From: Pantoea eucrina
GTDB taxonomy: Bacteria > Pseudomonadota > Gammaproteobacteria > Enterobacterales > Enterobacteriaceae
Length of the DNA stretch: 64,000 bases
NCBI RefSeq assembly: GCF_001691555.1
Contig: NZ_MAYN01000008.1
Span: 1,914,682-1,978,681 of the forward strand
Direction: 5' to 3'
Position numbers and translations under genes: made by a program. The notes under the pieces are model-generated. The model worked only from the letters and a program-made list of their open reading frames with translations. It made no database searches and had not been told where the DNA came from. Of the stretch, positions 28,523 to 38,455 are shown piece after piece. The first letter of the stretch is position 1. Every line of letters starts with the position of its first letter.

Positions 28523-28841
28523 ATGGCTGCTGCTCTGGCTGACGATTAAAGGCCGCTGGCAAAAGCGCATCAGCCTGCTGACTCAGGATAGTGGCGGAAA
28601 GCGCAGGATAGCGGCTATCAGGCCCGGTTTGCCTGTTGCAAAAAGGCAGTGGATACCGGGTATGAGCATGGCCGGACGGATGGAAAGTACAAAAAGGGTG
28701 CAGCGATATGCTCACCCTGTGCCTGACTATCTTACCGGGCACGTGTGCAAAATTGACTCAATTTCAGGAAATAATGACACAACTATGACACAAGGAGAAA
28801 ATCAGGTTGGTGTGTAGCTGACGTAACGGCTTGATTTGACT
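28523..28841. other. Non-coding stretch next to tRNA-Arg
   Basis: This 319-base stretch has no convincing gene; the short open frames in it have no ribosome site or recognisable motif. It lies on the 3' side of argU, where integrases insert DNA in related genomes. I see no duplicated tRNA end, integrase fragment or repeat here, so the site looks empty. Confidence 0.55.
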
Positions 28842-28918
28842 TGGCGCGCCCTACAGGATTCGAACCTGTGACCTACGGCTTAGAAGGCCGGTGCTCTATC
28901 CAGCTGAGCTAAGGGCGC
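28842..28918 (-). tRNA. argU: tRNA-Arg (anticodon UCU)
   Basis: A complete 77-base tRNA reads on the minus strand. The acceptor stem starts GCGCCCTTAGCTCAGC; the anticodon arm is GGCCTTCTAAGCC with anticodon TCT; the T arm is CAGGTTCGAATCCTG; the CCA end is encoded. It reads the rare arginine codons AGA (and AGG). It is near-identical to E. coli argU, the integration site of DLP12 and other phages. Confidence 0.98.
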
Positions 28919-28934
28919 TGAGGAGTTGGGTCGG

Positions 28935-28962
28935 ATTATACGTCGGGAAGCGGGTACGTCAA
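28935..28962 (-). promoter_or_regulatory. Promoter of argU
   Basis: On the minus strand TTGACG (28962-28957), a 16-base spacer and a consensus TATAAT (28940-28935) lie 17 bases before the tRNA. The GC-rich stretch after the -10 (CCGACCC) is the discriminator type seen at stringently controlled tRNA promoters. Confidence 0.88.
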
Positions 28963-29013
28963 CGTTTTTGCCGTTTCTGTGCAGCGGAGTGCTGCGGGAA
29001 TAACCAATTTGCG

Positions 29014-29517
29014 TCAATGACGCCTGCGCCATTCGCTGAGCGACACGAGATTACTGGTGCCGGTGGATTCCCCTTCCAGCTCAACCCCTTGCGGCGTAAA
29101 ACGTGCATTAAATTGTTCCCGCCGCGCATGCAGCTCCTGACTGTCCGGCTCCAGCTGGCGCAGAAAGCCCAGCGCGAGCAGCAGCTGCTGGCGGCTGATG
29201 AGTGCCGGAAAACCGGCGCGGCTGAGGATGGTATGCCAGCGCTGACTGTTCTCCTCGCTGCCATCAACAATCAGGACCTGCCAGATCAGCAGTACCGCTG
29301 CGCCATTATGCAGATGCGTTTCGTTATCGCGGCTGAGGTAGTCGGTGAACTCTTTCGCCGCCTCTTTACCCATCATAGAGAGCATGGATTCCACCTGCAC
29401 CGGCGGCAGCTGCAGCCGTTTACTGAGCCGCTGGGCGGCGTGACGTGAGCCGGCGGTGAGCAGCTGAAACCCAGCGACAAACACCACCGCCAGAGTGGCA
29501 AGCATTATCCAGATCAT
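29014..29517 (-). CDS. DUF1198 family protein, YicN-like
   Basis: A 167-residue protein similar to E. coli YicN (MIWIMLATLAVVFVAGF opening, then KRLQLPPVQVESMLSMMG and AAVLLIWQVLIVDGSEEN). It has one N-terminal membrane segment and a cytoplasmic helical domain. Function unknown. The ATG at 29517 is chosen because it gives the family N terminus and has GGGA 8 bases upstream; the in-frame extension is spurious. In E. coli the homologue is elsewhere; here it fills the gap between argU and folD. Confidence 0.85.
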   Translation of the reverse strand: MIWIMLATLAVVFVAGFQLLTAGSRHAAQRLSKRLQLPPVQVESMLSMMGKEAAKEFTDYLSRDNETHLHNGAAVLLIWQVLIVDGSEENSQRWHTILSRAGFPALISRQQLLLALGFLRQLEPDSQELHARREQFNARFTPQGVELEGESTGTSNLVSLSEWRRRH

Positions 29518-29692
29518 TGCATCGTTCCCAGAGTGTCCTGCAGATATCATACGCATGCAGGCTGGCACGCGTCACCACGAAAAAAGCCGGAAAGCGCGTG
29601 CGCTGCTGAAACTGTGACTGACAGCCGCCCGCGCTTCTGCCAGAATAGGCGCCATCCCCGATTTAACTCTCTACAGATGGATTTCCTCTCTG

Positions 29693-30559
29693 ATGGCAGC
29701 AAAAATTATTGACGGTAAAACGATTGCGCAGCAGGTGCGTAGCGAAGTTGCGGAAAAAGTGCAGCAGCGCCTGGCAGCGGGTAAACGTGCGCCGGGTCTG
29801 GCCGTGATTCTGGTAGGCGAAAACCCTGCTTCGCAGATCTACGTCACCCATAAACGTCGCGCCTGCGAAGAGGTGGGCTTTGTCTCCCGTGCTTACAACC
29901 TGCCCGACTCTACCGGTGAAAGCGAGCTGCTGGCGCTGATTGATGAGCTAAACAGTGACCCGACCATTGACGGCATTCTGGTGCAGCTGCCGCTGCCAGC
30001 CGGGATCGACAACGTCAAGGTGCTGGAGCGCATCACGCCGGATAAAGATGTGGATGGTTTCCATCCCTATAACGTAGGTCGTCTCTGCCAGCGCGCGCCA
30101 AAGCTGCGTCCCTGCACGCCGCGCGGTATCGTCACGCTGCTGGAGCGCTATAACATCGATACCTATGGCCTGAACGCCGTAGTGGTCGGCGCGTCTAACA
30201 TCGTTGGCCGCCCGATGAGCATGGAGCTGCTGCTGGCAGGCTGTACCACGACGGTTACTCACCGCTTCACCCGCGATCTGCGCCATCACGTGGAGCACGC
30301 CGATCTGCTGGTCGTGGCCGTGGGCAAGCCCGGTTTTATTCCGGGTGACTGGATCAAACCAGGCGCGGTGGTGATTGATGTCGGCATCAACCGGCTGGAG
30401 AGCGGTAAAGTGGTGGGCGACGTTGATTTTGCCGCTGCCGCTGAGCGCGCCTCTTACATTACGCCAGTCCCGGGCGGGGTCGGGCCGATGACGGTAGCCA
30501 CTTTAATTGAAAACACGCTGCTGGCGTGCGAAGCGTATCACGACGTGGAGGAAGCATAA
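29693..30559 (+). CDS. folD: Methylenetetrahydrofolate dehydrogenase/cyclohydrolase
   Basis: Bifunctional enzyme interconverting methylene-, methenyl- and formyl-tetrahydrofolate, supplying one-carbon units for purines and fMet. The 288-residue product contains the catalytic lysine in [14 protein letters not shown], the ILVQLPLP signature, the NADP-binding [17 protein letters not shown] and the C-terminal [19 protein letters not shown]. The stop overlaps the ybcJ start by one base, so ybcJ is translationally coupled, as in E. coli. Confidence 0.97.
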   Translation: MAAKIIDGKTIAQQVRSEVAEKVQQRLAAGKRAPGLAVILVGENPASQIYVTHKRRACEEVGFVSRAYNLPDSTGESELLALIDELNSDPTIDGILVQLPLPAGIDNVKVLERITPDKDVDGFHPYNVGRLCQRAPKLRPCTPRGIVTLLERYNIDTYGLNAVVVGASNIVGRPMSMELLLAGCTTTVTHRFTRDLRHHVEHADLLVVAVGKPGFIPGDWIKPGAVVIDVGINRLESGKVVGDVDFAAAAERASYITPVPGGVGPMTVATLIENTLLACEAYHDVEEA

Positions 30560-30771
30560 TGGCGAGTTTCTCACTGGGTAAACATCAGCACGTTGATCTG
30601 TGCGATCTGCTGAAGCTGGAAGGCTGGGTAGAGAGCGGCGCGCAGGCCAAAGCGGTGATTGATGAAGGTGAAGTGCGCGTGAACGGGGCGATTGAAACGC
30701 GCAAGCGCTGTAAAATCGTCGCCGGACAGACGGTAGAGTTTGCTGGCCAGCGCATCACGGTTGTTGCATAA
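30559..30771 (+). CDS. ybcJ: S4-domain RNA-binding protein YbcJ
   Basis: Small putative RNA-binding protein of 70 residues made of a single S4 fold (LLKLEGWVESGAQAKAVIDE, GEVRVNGAIETRKRCKI). Its target is unknown. The ATG at 30559 uses the last A of the folD stop codon, with GGAGG seven bases upstream. An earlier in-frame ATG inside folD is not needed. A strong two-way terminator follows. Confidence 0.94.
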   Translation: MASFSLGKHQHVDLCDLLKLEGWVESGAQAKAVIDEGEVRVNGAIETRKRCKIVAGQTVEFAGQRITVVA

Positions 30772-30773
30772 CA

Positions 30774-30804
30774 AAAAGGGCGAACCCGGGTTCGCCCTTT
30801 TTTC
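30774..30804. terminator. Bidirectional terminator between ybcJ and cysS
   Basis: AAAAAGGGCGAACC and GGTTCGCCCTTTTTT form a stem of more than ten pairs flanked by A and T runs, working for ybcJ on plus and cysS on minus. Confidence 0.95.
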
Positions 30805-32190
30805 TTATTTACGTCGCCAGGTGGTGCCCTGCGGACCATCTTCCAGCACAATGCCGAGCGCGTTGAGCCGGTCACGTGCCACATCCGCCTGCGCCCAGTC
30901 TTTCGCCTGACGCGCGTCGTTGCGCATTTTGATCAGCTGCTCAATCTCTGCGACTTCGTCATTATTCGTCTGCGCTCCGCTCTGCAGGAACAGCTCCGGA
31001 TCCTGCTGCAGGATCCCCAGCACATTCGCCAGCTCGCGCAGTCTGGCCGCCAGGCCGTCAGCCGCCGCTTTATCTTCGCTCTTCAGACGGTTCACGTCGC
31101 GCGCCATATCAAACAGTACCGAATAGGCTTCCGGCGTGTTGAAGTCATCATCCATCGCCGCCCGAAAACGCGCTTCAAACGCTTCGCCACCGGCAGGCGC
31201 TGCGCCGGTATCGGTATGCCGCAGCGCGGTGTAAAGACGCTCCAGCGCCGCGCGCGCCTGGTTAAGGTTATCTTCGCCGTAGTTAAGCTGGCTGCGATAG
31301 TGCCCCGACATCAGGAAGTAACGTACCGTTTCAGCATCATAGTGCTGCAGCACATCGCGCACGGTGAAGAAGTTGCCGAGTGATTTTGACATCTTCTCAC
31401 GGTCAACCATCACCATCCCGGAGTGCATCCAGTAATTGACATAGGGACCGTCGTGCGCGCAGGTGGACTGCGCCACTTCATTTTCGTGATGCGGAAACAT
31501 CAGGTCAGAGCCGCCGCCGTGAATATCAAAGTGGCTGCCAAGCTGCCTGCAGTTCATGGCAGAGCACTCAATGTGCCAGCCAGGGCGGCCGTTGCCCCAC
31601 GGCGATTCCCACGATGGCTCATCGGCTTTGGACATCTTCCACAGCACGAAATCCATCGGGTTGCGTTTTACGTCTGCCACTTCCACACGGGCGCCCGCCT
31701 GCAGCTGCTCCAGATCCTGACGCGACAGCGCGCCATAATCGGTATCGCTCAGCACGTCAAACATCACATCGCCGTTGTCCGCCACATAGGCGTGACCGCG
31801 CTCAATCAGCCGCTGCACCAGCTCGATAATTTCCGCGATATGGCGCGTGGCACGCGGTTCCAGATCCGGTGGCAGAATGCCCAGTGCGGCAAAATCCTGG
31901 TGCATCTCCGCAATCATGCGGTTGGTCAGCGTCTCAATGGTTTCGCCATTTTCGTTAGCGCGGCGAATAATTTTGTCATCAATATCAGTGATATTACGCA
32001 CATACTTCAGCTGATAGCCAATATAGCGCAGGTAGCGCGCCACCACGTCAAATGCCACAAACGTACGCCCATGGCCGATATGACAGAGGTCGTAAACCGT
32101 AATACCACACACGTACATGCCGATTTCACCAGCATGAATAGGTTTAAATTCCTCTTTCTGTCGACTCAGGGTGTTATAGATCTTTAGCAT
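30805..32190 (-). CDS. cysS: Cysteinyl-tRNA synthetase
   Basis: Class I synthetase charging tRNA-Cys; zinc in the active site recognises the cysteine thiol. The 461-residue length equals E. coli. The N terminus has [20 protein letters not shown] with the zinc cysteine (residue 28) and [12 protein letters not shown] and the HHENE histidine complete the zinc site; KMSKS follows in the catalytic domain. It is divergent from ppiB, as in E. coli. Confidence 0.97.
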   Translation of the reverse strand: MLKIYNTLSRQKEEFKPIHAGEIGMYVCGITVYDLCHIGHGRTFVAFDVVARYLRYIGYQLKYVRNITDIDDKIIRRANENGETIETLTNRMIAEMHQDFAALGILPPDLEPRATRHIAEIIELVQRLIERGHAYVADNGDVMFDVLSDTDYGALSRQDLEQLQAGARVEVADVKRNPMDFVLWKMSKADEPSWESPWGNGRPGWHIECSAMNCRQLGSHFDIHGGGSDLMFPHHENEVAQSTCAHDGPYVNYWMHSGMVMVDREKMSKSLGNFFTVRDVLQHYDAETVRYFLMSGHYRSQLNYGEDNLNQARAALERLYTALRHTDTGAAPAGGEAFEARFRAAMDDDFNTPEAYSVLFDMARDVNRLKSEDKAAADGLAARLRELANVLGILQQDPELFLQSGAQTNNDEVAEIEQLIKMRNDARQAKDWAQADVARDRLNALGIVLEDGPQGTTWRRK

Positions 32191-32297
32191 TGAACGGTTC
32201 CGTTTTTATCGTGTGCGGGAGACGCCTTCTTTGGTAGCCTGATATTGTGCCGTATTTTTCTGACTTGTGCATCGCTGAGATACCAGATGCCGTTGCC

Positions 32298-32325
32298 TTG
32301 CTGACGCGTTCCGGGAAATTATGAT
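32298..32325 (+). promoter_or_regulatory. Likely promoter of ppiB-lpxH
   Basis: TTGCTG at 32298-32303, a 16-base spacer and TATGAT at 32320-32325, about 80 bases before ppiB. The 215-base cysS-ppiB gap holds no gene. Confidence 0.55.
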
Positions 32326-32405
32326 ATAAGAGGCGTCGACAAAATGCCCGTCCGCATGCGAACGCGGCAACTGATACTGAATACAACCTCCACAGGACGA
32401 ATATA

Positions 32406-32900
32406 ATGGTCACTTTCCAGACGAACCATGGCGATATCGTAATCAAAACCTTTGATGATAAAGCGCCGGCCACCGTACAGAACTTCCTGGACTACTGCCG
32501 TGAAGGTTTTTATGACAACACTATTTTCCACCGTGTCATCAATGGCTTTATGGTTCAGGGCGGCGGTTTCGAACCGGGCATGAAGCAGAAAGCCACTAAA
32601 GCTGAAATTCGCAACGAAGCGAACAACGGCCTGAAAAACACCAAAGGCACGCTGGCGATGGCGCGTACCCAGGCACCGCACTCGGCAACCGCACAGTTCT
32701 TCATCAACGTTGCTGACAACGACTTCCTGAACTTCCGTGACGAAAGCCTGCAGGGCTGGGGCTACTGCGTGTTTGCTGAAGTGGTTGAAGGCATGGACGT
32801 GGTTGAGAAGATCAAAGCGGTGAAAACCGGCCGCAGCGGTATGCATCAGGACGTGCCGACCGAAGACGTTGTCATCCAGAAAGTGACCGTCAGCGAGTAA
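32406..32900 (+). CDS. ppiB: Cytoplasmic peptidyl-prolyl isomerase PpiB
   Basis: Cyclophilin-type proline isomerase in the cytoplasm, 164 residues. The active-site region [33 protein letters not shown] and the tryptophan in [19 protein letters not shown] are all present, and there is no signal peptide, which separates it from PpiA. Its stop shares one base with the lpxH ATG, so the two genes form an operon. Confidence 0.96.
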   Translation: MVTFQTNHGDIVIKTFDDKAPATVQNFLDYCREGFYDNTIFHRVINGFMVQGGGFEPGMKQKATKAEIRNEANNGLKNTKGTLAMARTQAPHSATAQFFINVADNDFLNFRDESLQGWGYCVFAEVVEGMDVVEKIKAVKTGRSGMHQDVPTEDVVIQKVTVSE

Positions 32901-33616
32901 TGTCGCGTACGCTGTTTATCGCAGATCTGCATCTGTGTCAGGAAGAACCGGCAATTACTGCCGGTTTTCTGCATTTTTTGCAGGGTGAAGCGCGTGAGTG
33001 CGAGGCGCTTTACATCCTGGGCGATCTGTTTGAAGCCTGGATTGGCGATGACGATCCCAATCCGCTGCATCAGCAGATCGCCGCTGCCCTGCGCGCGCTG
33101 CCGGTGCCGGTGTTTTTTATTCACGGCAACCGCGATTTTCTGCTGGGCAAACGCTTTGCCCAGGCCAGCGGCATGACGCTATTGCCAGAGGAGCAGGTGC
33201 TGGAGCTGTATGGTCAGCGCGTGCTGATTATGCACGGTGACACGCTCTGCACCGACGATGCTGGCTATCAGCGTTTTCGCGCAAAGGTGCACCAGCGCTG
33301 GCTGCAGCGGCTGTTTCTGGCGCTGCCACTGCGTCTGCGGTTGCGCATCGCGGCCAGAATGCGCGCCGGCAGCCAGCAGGCGAACCAGCATAAATCGCAG
33401 TCCATTATGGATGTGAACCCGCAGGCGGTGGCGGCAGCCATGCAGCGCCAGCAGGCCCCGCTGCTGATCCACGGCCATACGCACCGGCCGGAAATTCATA
33501 CGCTCTCTCTGAATGGCCTTCCCGCGCAGCGCGCCGTCCTTGGGGCGTGGCACGATGCAGGTTCCATGATCCAGCTTGACGCCAGCGGCGTAAAACTGAT
33601 CGCTTTCCCCTTCTGA
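32900..33616 (+). CDS. lpxH: UDP-2,3-diacylglucosamine pyrophosphatase
   Basis: Peripheral inner-membrane enzyme that makes lipid X, the fourth step of lipid A synthesis. The 238-residue product is a calcineurin-type metallophosphoesterase with ADLHL (Asp9, His11), [27 protein letters not shown] and HGHTHRP. The one-base overlap with ppiB is the same as in E. coli. The purE promoter region follows after the stop. Confidence 0.96.
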   Translation: MSRTLFIADLHLCQEEPAITAGFLHFLQGEARECEALYILGDLFEAWIGDDDPNPLHQQIAAALRALPVPVFFIHGNRDFLLGKRFAQASGMTLLPEEQVLELYGQRVLIMHGDTLCTDDAGYQRFRAKVHQRWLQRLFLALPLRLRLRIAARMRAGSQQANQHKSQSIMDVNPQAVAAAMQRQQAPLLIHGHTHRPEIHTLSLNGLPAQRAVLGAWHDAGSMIQLDASGVKLIAFPF

Positions 33617-33647
33617 TTGCGCGGGTACAATTGCCCGTTTTCTGGCC

Positions 33648-33663
33648 GCGCAACCGTTTTCCT
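33648..33663 (+). promoter_or_regulatory. PurR operator of purEK
   Basis: GCGCAACCGTTTTCCT matches the PurR consensus (ANGCAANCGNTTNCNT) at nearly every fixed position and is almost identical to the E. coli purE operator. It lies 85-100 bases before the purE ATG and overlaps the promoter, so purine-bound PurR should block RNA polymerase. Confidence 0.9.
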
Positions 33664-33685
33664 TGCTGCTATCTCATGCTATTCT
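33657..33685 (+). promoter_or_regulatory. purEK promoter
   Basis: TTTTCC (33657-33662), 17 bases, then TATTCT (33680-33685), in the same arrangement and with the same TGCTATTCTCTGTGCCC context as E. coli purE. The -35 lies inside the PurR operator. Confidence 0.7.
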
Positions 33686-33747
33686 CTGTGCCCTTCTTAC
33701 CTGCCTCACCGGCCAGGTTCGTCTGTCTATTCACAGGAGTTGACCGC

Positions 33748-34257
33748 ATGTCATCCACCGCCGCCCCGGCCCGTATCGCCATCGTCATGGGTTCCAGAAG
33801 TGACTGGGCTACCATGCAGTTCGCCGAGGAAATTCTCAACAGCCTGGACGTTCCCTTTCACGTGGAGGTGGTCTCTGCCCACCGCACCCCGGACAAGCTG
33901 TTCAGTTTTGCTGAAGGTGCCGCCGCACAGGGCTACCAGGTGATCATTGCGGGCGCCGGCGGTGCTGCGCATCTGCCCGGCATGATCGCAGCAAAAACGC
34001 TGGTGCCGGTGCTGGGCGTACCGGTGCAGAGCGCCGCGCTGAGCGGTGTTGACAGCCTCTACTCGATTGTTCAGATGCCGCGCGGCATTCCGGTGGGGAC
34101 GCTGGCCATTGGTAAAGCGGGCGCAGCCAACGCGGCGCTGCTGGCCGCACAGATCCTGGCCACCCACGATGCGGCACTGGCGTCGCGTCTTAGCGCGTGG
34201 CGCCAGGCGCAGACCGATGAGGTGCTGGAGAATCCGGATCCGCGGGGTCAGTCATGA
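33748..34257 (+). CDS. purE: N5-carboxyaminoimidazole ribonucleotide mutase
   Basis: Moves the carboxyl group from N5-CAIR to CAIR in purine synthesis. The product has 169 residues, as in E. coli. The signature regions are [25 protein letters not shown] (catalytic histidine) and [11 protein letters not shown]. The start at 33748 follows ACAGGAGTTGACCGC; a longer in-frame extension would include the promoter and is rejected. It overlaps purK by four bases. Confidence 0.97.
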   Translation: MSSTAAPARIAIVMGSRSDWATMQFAEEILNSLDVPFHVEVVSAHRTPDKLFSFAEGAAAQGYQVIIAGAGGAAHLPGMIAAKTLVPVLGVPVQSAALSGVDSLYSIVQMPRGIPVGTLAIGKAGAANAALLAAQILATHDAALASRLSAWRQAQTDEVLENPDPRGQS

Positions 34258-35318
34258 AGCCGGTATGCGTATTGGGTAACGGTCAGCTGGGCCGTATGCT
34301 GCGCCAGGCGGCTGAGCCGCTGGGTATTGCGGTCTACCCGGTGGGACTGGATGCGGAGCCCGCCTCGCTGCCCATTGCAGAGAGCGTGATCACCGCCGAG
34401 ATTGAACGCTGGCCGGAAACCGCCCTGACGCGCGAGCTTGCCCGCCACCCCGCGTTTGTGAATCGCGATATCTTCCCGCGTCTTGCCGATCGTCTGACGC
34501 AGAAGCAGCTGCTGGATGAGCTTGGTCTGGCTACCGCACCGTGGCAGCTGCTGGCCGCGCCTGATGAGTGGCCGGCGGTGTTTGAGAAGCTGGGCGAACT
34601 GGCGATTGTCAAACGCCGCACCGGCGGTTATGACGGCCGCGGCCAGTGGCGGCTGCGGGCGGGTGAAACAGCGACCTTACCCGCTGAGTGCTACGGCGAA
34701 TGCATTGTCGAACAGGGCATTAATTTCAGCGGTGAAGTATCGCTGGTAGGCGCGCGCGGTCAGGATGGCAGCATGGTGTTCTACCCGCTGACGCATAACC
34801 TGCACGAAGAGGGCATTCTGCGCACCAGCGTGGCGTTTCCGCAGGCTGACGCCACGCAGCAGCAGCAGGCGGAAACCATGCTCAGCGCCATTATGCAGGC
34901 GCTGGATTACGTGGGCGTCATGGCGATGGAGTGCTTTATCACGCCGCAGGGGCTGCTGATTAATGAGCTGGCGCCGCGCGTCCACAACAGCGGTCACTGG
35001 ACGCAGAACGGCGCGTCCATCAGCCAGTTTGAGCTGCATCTGCGCGCCATCCTCGGTCTGCCGCTGCCGCAGCCGGCGGTATTTGCACCGTCAGTGATGG
35101 TGAACCTGATCGGCAGCGACGTAAATCATGCCTGGCTGACGCAGCCGCTGGTGCACCTGCACTGGTATGGCAAAGCGGTACGCCCCGGCCGCAAGGTGGG
35201 ACACCTGAACCTCACCGACAGCGAGCCGTCACGTCTTGCCGCTGCCCTGCACGCGCTGCAGCCGCTGCTGCCGCCGGAATATGCCTCAGGCCTCGCCTGG
35301 GCGCAGGCAAAGCTCTGA
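34254..35318 (+). CDS. purK: N5-carboxyaminoimidazole ribonucleotide synthase
   Basis: ATP-grasp ligase that carboxylates AIR using bicarbonate, supplying PurE. The 354-residue product has [20 protein letters not shown] at the N terminus, the ATP-grasp loop [14 protein letters not shown] and [15 protein letters not shown] in the metal-binding site. The ATGA overlap with purE suggests coupling. It converges with ybbP; an imperfect GC-rich inverted repeat lies in the 36-base gap. Confidence 0.97.
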   Translation: MKPVCVLGNGQLGRMLRQAAEPLGIAVYPVGLDAEPASLPIAESVITAEIERWPETALTRELARHPAFVNRDIFPRLADRLTQKQLLDELGLATAPWQLLAAPDEWPAVFEKLGELAIVKRRTGGYDGRGQWRLRAGETATLPAECYGECIVEQGINFSGEVSLVGARGQDGSMVFYPLTHNLHEEGILRTSVAFPQADATQQQQAETMLSAIMQALDYVGVMAMECFITPQGLLINELAPRVHNSGHWTQNGASISQFELHLRAILGLPLPQPAVFAPSVMVNLIGSDVNHAWLTQPLVHLHWYGKAVRPGRKVGHLNLTDSEPSRLAAALHALQPLLPPEYASGLAWAQAKL

Positions 35319-35354
35319 TTTGCTGGCGGGGCCCCTCAGCCTGAGGGCCCCCGG

Positions 35355-37772
35355 TTACGCCGCGTCAAAGCGCCGGAACAGCGCTTTTCCTTTCAGCAGT
35401 TGCACCCCCAGCCAGCCGCCGCACAGCGACAGCAGAAGCGCCCCGCACAGCGGTAGCGCAAACCACAGCGTCCAGTCGGGCTGCCAGGGAAAATCAAAGA
35501 TTTTACGCTGCAGTGCCCATAGTGCGGCCTCTGCACCCAGCGCAGCCGCTATTCCGGAAACCACGCCGAGCAGAGCAAACTCACACCACAGCGTGCCGCG
35601 CAGCAGCCGCCTGCTCGCCCCCAGCGTGCGATAGACCACCAGCTCCTGACGGCGCTGACGCATGCCAATCTGGATCTGCGCCAGCAGCAGCAGGACACCA
35701 CACAGCGTCACCAGCACCACCATGATTTCCAGCGCCTGGCTCACCTGCGCCAGCACCTGGCCAATCTGTTTCATGATGCTGCCAATATCGAGCAGACTCA
35801 GCGTCGGAAACGCCCGGTTCAGCTGCGCCAGCAGCGCCGGGTCGTTCGCCATGCGAAAGCTGGTCAGCCAGGTCTGCGGCTGCTGATCCAGCGCACCGGG
35901 TGGAAAGATAAAGAAGAAGTTGGGCCGCAGACTCTCCCAGTCCACCTTACGCAGACTGCTGATGCGTGCGCTGAACTGCTGAGTATCACCGCTGAAAGTC
36001 AGCGTATCACCTGGCTTAACGCCCAGTCGCTGCGCCAGCTCCGCTTCAATCGAAACTTCCCCTGCCCGCGGGGGCCAGCTGCCGGCCAGCAGCGGGTTAT
36101 GATCCGGCCGCTGCGCCTGCCAGGTCAGATTGAGTTCGCGGTTCAGCGCATTATCCTGACGGGGATCGGCCGCTTTGCCGTTCAGTTCAACCAGACGCGC
36201 GCGCACCACGGGATAAAAGGTTTCCGGTTTGATCTGATGCTGCTGCAAAAAATCGCGCACCTGCGGCACCTGCGCCTGCGTAATATTCAGCAGAAAATAG
36301 TTTGGCGCATCCGGCGGCAGCTGCTGCTGCCAGCGATCGAGCAGATCGCCGCGCATAACCAGCAGCAGCGCCAGCAGCATAAAAGAGAGTGAGAACGCGG
36401 CCAGCTGGCTCAGCGTCATTGCCGGCTGTCGCAGCAGACGATTAATTGCCAGCCGCAGTGCCAGGTTACGCACCACCAGCCGGCGCAGCAGCAGCAGCGT
36501 ACCCCAGCCCAGCACAGCGAGCAGCAGCGCCAGCAGCAGCACGCCGGTGAGCAGCGCCCAGAGCATTTTGCTCCCCCCCAGCAGCAGTGCCAGCAATGCA
36601 ACCACCACCAGCGCCATTACCGGCAGATAGAGGCGCAGCGGCCAGACGCGCGCCACCGCATCGCGTCGCAGTACGCGCAGCGGCTGGGTAGCCATCAGCA
36701 GACGATAAGGACGCAGCCCCACCAGCAGGGAGATAACAAACAGGGTGCCCAGCGCCCAGAACCATGGCCAGAGGCTGGCGGCTGGCAGTGACGCAGGCAG
36801 CACCGGCTTCAGCATAGTAAGCAGCAGCAGTTCGATCCCCTGCCCCAGCGCGCTGCCGGTTATGCCCGCTAACAGCAACACCGCCAGCCACTGACCGATA
36901 ATCAGCCGCTGCAGCGCACGCCGCGTGGCCCCCAGCGTTTTCAGCACCGCCACCAGATCGTAACGGCTGCGACAGTAGTGGCTCATCGCTACCGCCACGG
37001 CTGCGATGGCCAGCAGCAGCGTCAGCAACGCTGAGAGCAGCAGAAACTGCTGCGCACGCTGCATGGAGCGGCCCAGCGCATCCTCTGAATTTTCCGTACT
37101 TATCCAGCGTTCGCCCGCTTTAAGGCGCGGTTCAATCCAGCGATCGTAGCGCGCCAGCGGGGTCGCATCGCCGGAAAACTTATAGCGCCAGCTCAGGCGG
37201 CTGCCGGGCTGAATGGCACCGGTTTTCTCAACATCGGCAAGGTTCATTAACAGACGAGGCGCCGTCTGGAAGGGATTAAACCCGCTGTCCGGCTCCTGAA
37301 TTACCGTACCGGCAATACGCAGCGTGGCGTCGCCGACCTCTATCGGCTCGCCGACGCGCAGATCCAGCAGCGCCAGCAAACGCGGTGCGACCAGCACGCT
37401 GCCCGCAACCGGACGCAGGCCCGGGGGCTCAGTCTGCAGCGTACCAAACATCGGATAGGCGTTATCCACCGCTTTGACATCTGCCAGCTGCGGCGTCTCC
37501 TGCGCAAAGGTCATGGTGGTGAAGCTGAGCTGACGACTGATCGCTAACCCCTCCTCACGCGCCTGTGTCAGCCAGGCTTCCGGCACCGGCCGGCTGCTGC
37601 GCAGCGTACGATCGCCCGCCATAAAATCGCGGCTCTGCTGGCTGAGTCCTTTCTCCATGCGATCGCTGATGGATCCCAGCGCCAGCATGCAGGCCACCGC
37701 CAGCGTCAGCGCCAGCCAGACGATCAGCAGCGAAGGCGAGCGCCATTCGCGCCAGAACCAGCGCCAGATCAT
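35355..37772 (-). CDS. ybbP: ABC transporter permease YbbP (FtsX/MacB-like)
   Basis: Large inner-membrane protein of 805 residues with an N-terminal membrane anchor, a periplasmic domain, and two FtsX-type blocks of membrane helices (around residues 250-490 and 700-800). It pairs with the YbbA ATPase; such mechanotransmission-type ABC systems act on periplasmic substrates or envelope enzymes rather than importing solutes. The nearby tesA has led to links with lipid metabolism. The start at 37772 has GGGAGG upstream; an earlier in-frame GTG would place the ribosome site inside the gene. Confidence 0.93.
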   Translation of the reverse strand: MIWRWFWREWRSPSLLIVWLALTLAVACMLALGSISDRMEKGLSQQSRDFMAGDRTLRSSRPVPEAWLTQAREEGLAISRQLSFTTMTFAQETPQLADVKAVDNAYPMFGTLQTEPPGLRPVAGSVLVAPRLLALLDLRVGEPIEVGDATLRIAGTVIQEPDSGFNPFQTAPRLLMNLADVEKTGAIQPGSRLSWRYKFSGDATPLARYDRWIEPRLKAGERWISTENSEDALGRSMQRAQQFLLLSALLTLLLAIAAVAVAMSHYCRSRYDLVAVLKTLGATRRALQRLIIGQWLAVLLLAGITGSALGQGIELLLLTMLKPVLPASLPAASLWPWFWALGTLFVISLLVGLRPYRLLMATQPLRVLRRDAVARVWPLRLYLPVMALVVVALLALLLGGSKMLWALLTGVLLLALLLAVLGWGTLLLLRRLVVRNLALRLAINRLLRQPAMTLSQLAAFSLSFMLLALLLVMRGDLLDRWQQQLPPDAPNYFLLNITQAQVPQVRDFLQQHQIKPETFYPVVRARLVELNGKAADPRQDNALNRELNLTWQAQRPDHNPLLAGSWPPRAGEVSIEAELAQRLGVKPGDTLTFSGDTQQFSARISSLRKVDWESLRPNFFFIFPPGALDQQPQTWLTSFRMANDPALLAQLNRAFPTLSLLDIGSIMKQIGQVLAQVSQALEIMVVLVTLCGVLLLLAQIQIGMRQRRQELVVYRTLGASRRLLRGTLWCEFALLGVVSGIAAALGAEAALWALQRKIFDFPWQPDWTLWFALPLCGALLLSLCGGWLGVQLLKGKALFRRFDAA

Positions 37773-38455
37773 GCTTCCTCCCACAGCTTGCCGTCACGCA
37801 GCCGCAGCCGCCGATCGCAGCGCGCTGCCAGCTGCTCATCGTGAGTAACCAGGATCAGCGTCGTGGCGTAATCACGGTTGAGCGAGAACAGTAAATCGGC
37901 AATGCGCTCTCCGGTCTGACGATCCAGATTACCGGTGGGTTCATCCGCAAACAGCAGGCCGGGACGCCCGCTAAACGCGCGTGCCAGCGCCACCCGCTGC
38001 TGTTCGCCCCCTGAGAGCTGCGCCGGCAGATGATGCAGGCGTGCTTTCAGGCCGAGCTGTGCCAGCAGTTCGCTGGCCTGTGCACGGCTGTCGCGGTCGC
38101 TTTCACCGCGCAGCAGCGCCGGCAGCTGTACGTTCTCCAGCGCGTTCAGCGTGGGCACCAGCATAAATGACTGAAACACAAAACCGACTTCACGGGCGCG
38201 CAGCGCCGCGCGCTGCTCTTCGTTCATGCGGTGCAGCGGCTGCCCCAGAAGGTGTACCTCGCCGCTGCTGCCATCATCCAGCCCGGCAAGGATCCCCAGC
38301 AGCGTCGACTTCCCCGATCCCGATTCGCCAATCAGCGCGAGCGTCTCGGCTGGTTTGACAACCAGCTCAACTCCGGTAAGGATTGAGAGCTGATGCTCAC
38401 CCTGACCGACGGACTTAGTAAGATGATGAACCGCAACAATGTTTTCCGCTGGCAT
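37769..38455 (-). CDS. ybbA: ABC transporter ATP-binding protein YbbA
   Basis: LolD/MacB-type ATPase of 228 residues that drives YbbP. Walker [10 protein letters not shown] is at residues 43-51, the signature is [15 protein letters not shown], Walker B is [13 protein letters not shown] and the switch histidine is in LVTHDEQLA. It overlaps ybbP by four bases. Its first 33 bases overlap the divergent tesA start, so the two 5' ends share DNA. Confidence 0.94.
   Translation of the reverse strand: MPAENIVAVHHLTKSVGQGEHQLSILTGVELVVKPAETLALIGESGSGKSTLLGILAGLDDGSSGEVHLLGQPLHRMNEEQRAALRAREVGFVFQSFMLVPTLNALENVQLPALLRGESDRDSRAQASELLAQLGLKARLHHLPAQLSGGEQQRVALARAFSGRPGLLFADEPTGNLDRQTGERIADLLFSLNRDYATTLILVTHDEQLAARCDRRLRLRDGKLWEEA

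Noticed and set aside
28629..28817. 62-residue open frame beside argU
   Set aside because: No ribosome site, no family and no composition typical of protein; probably chance.
35327..35352. GC-rich inverted repeat between purK and ybbP as a terminator
   Set aside because: The arms do not pair in perfect register and no T tract follows; too weak to list as a feature.
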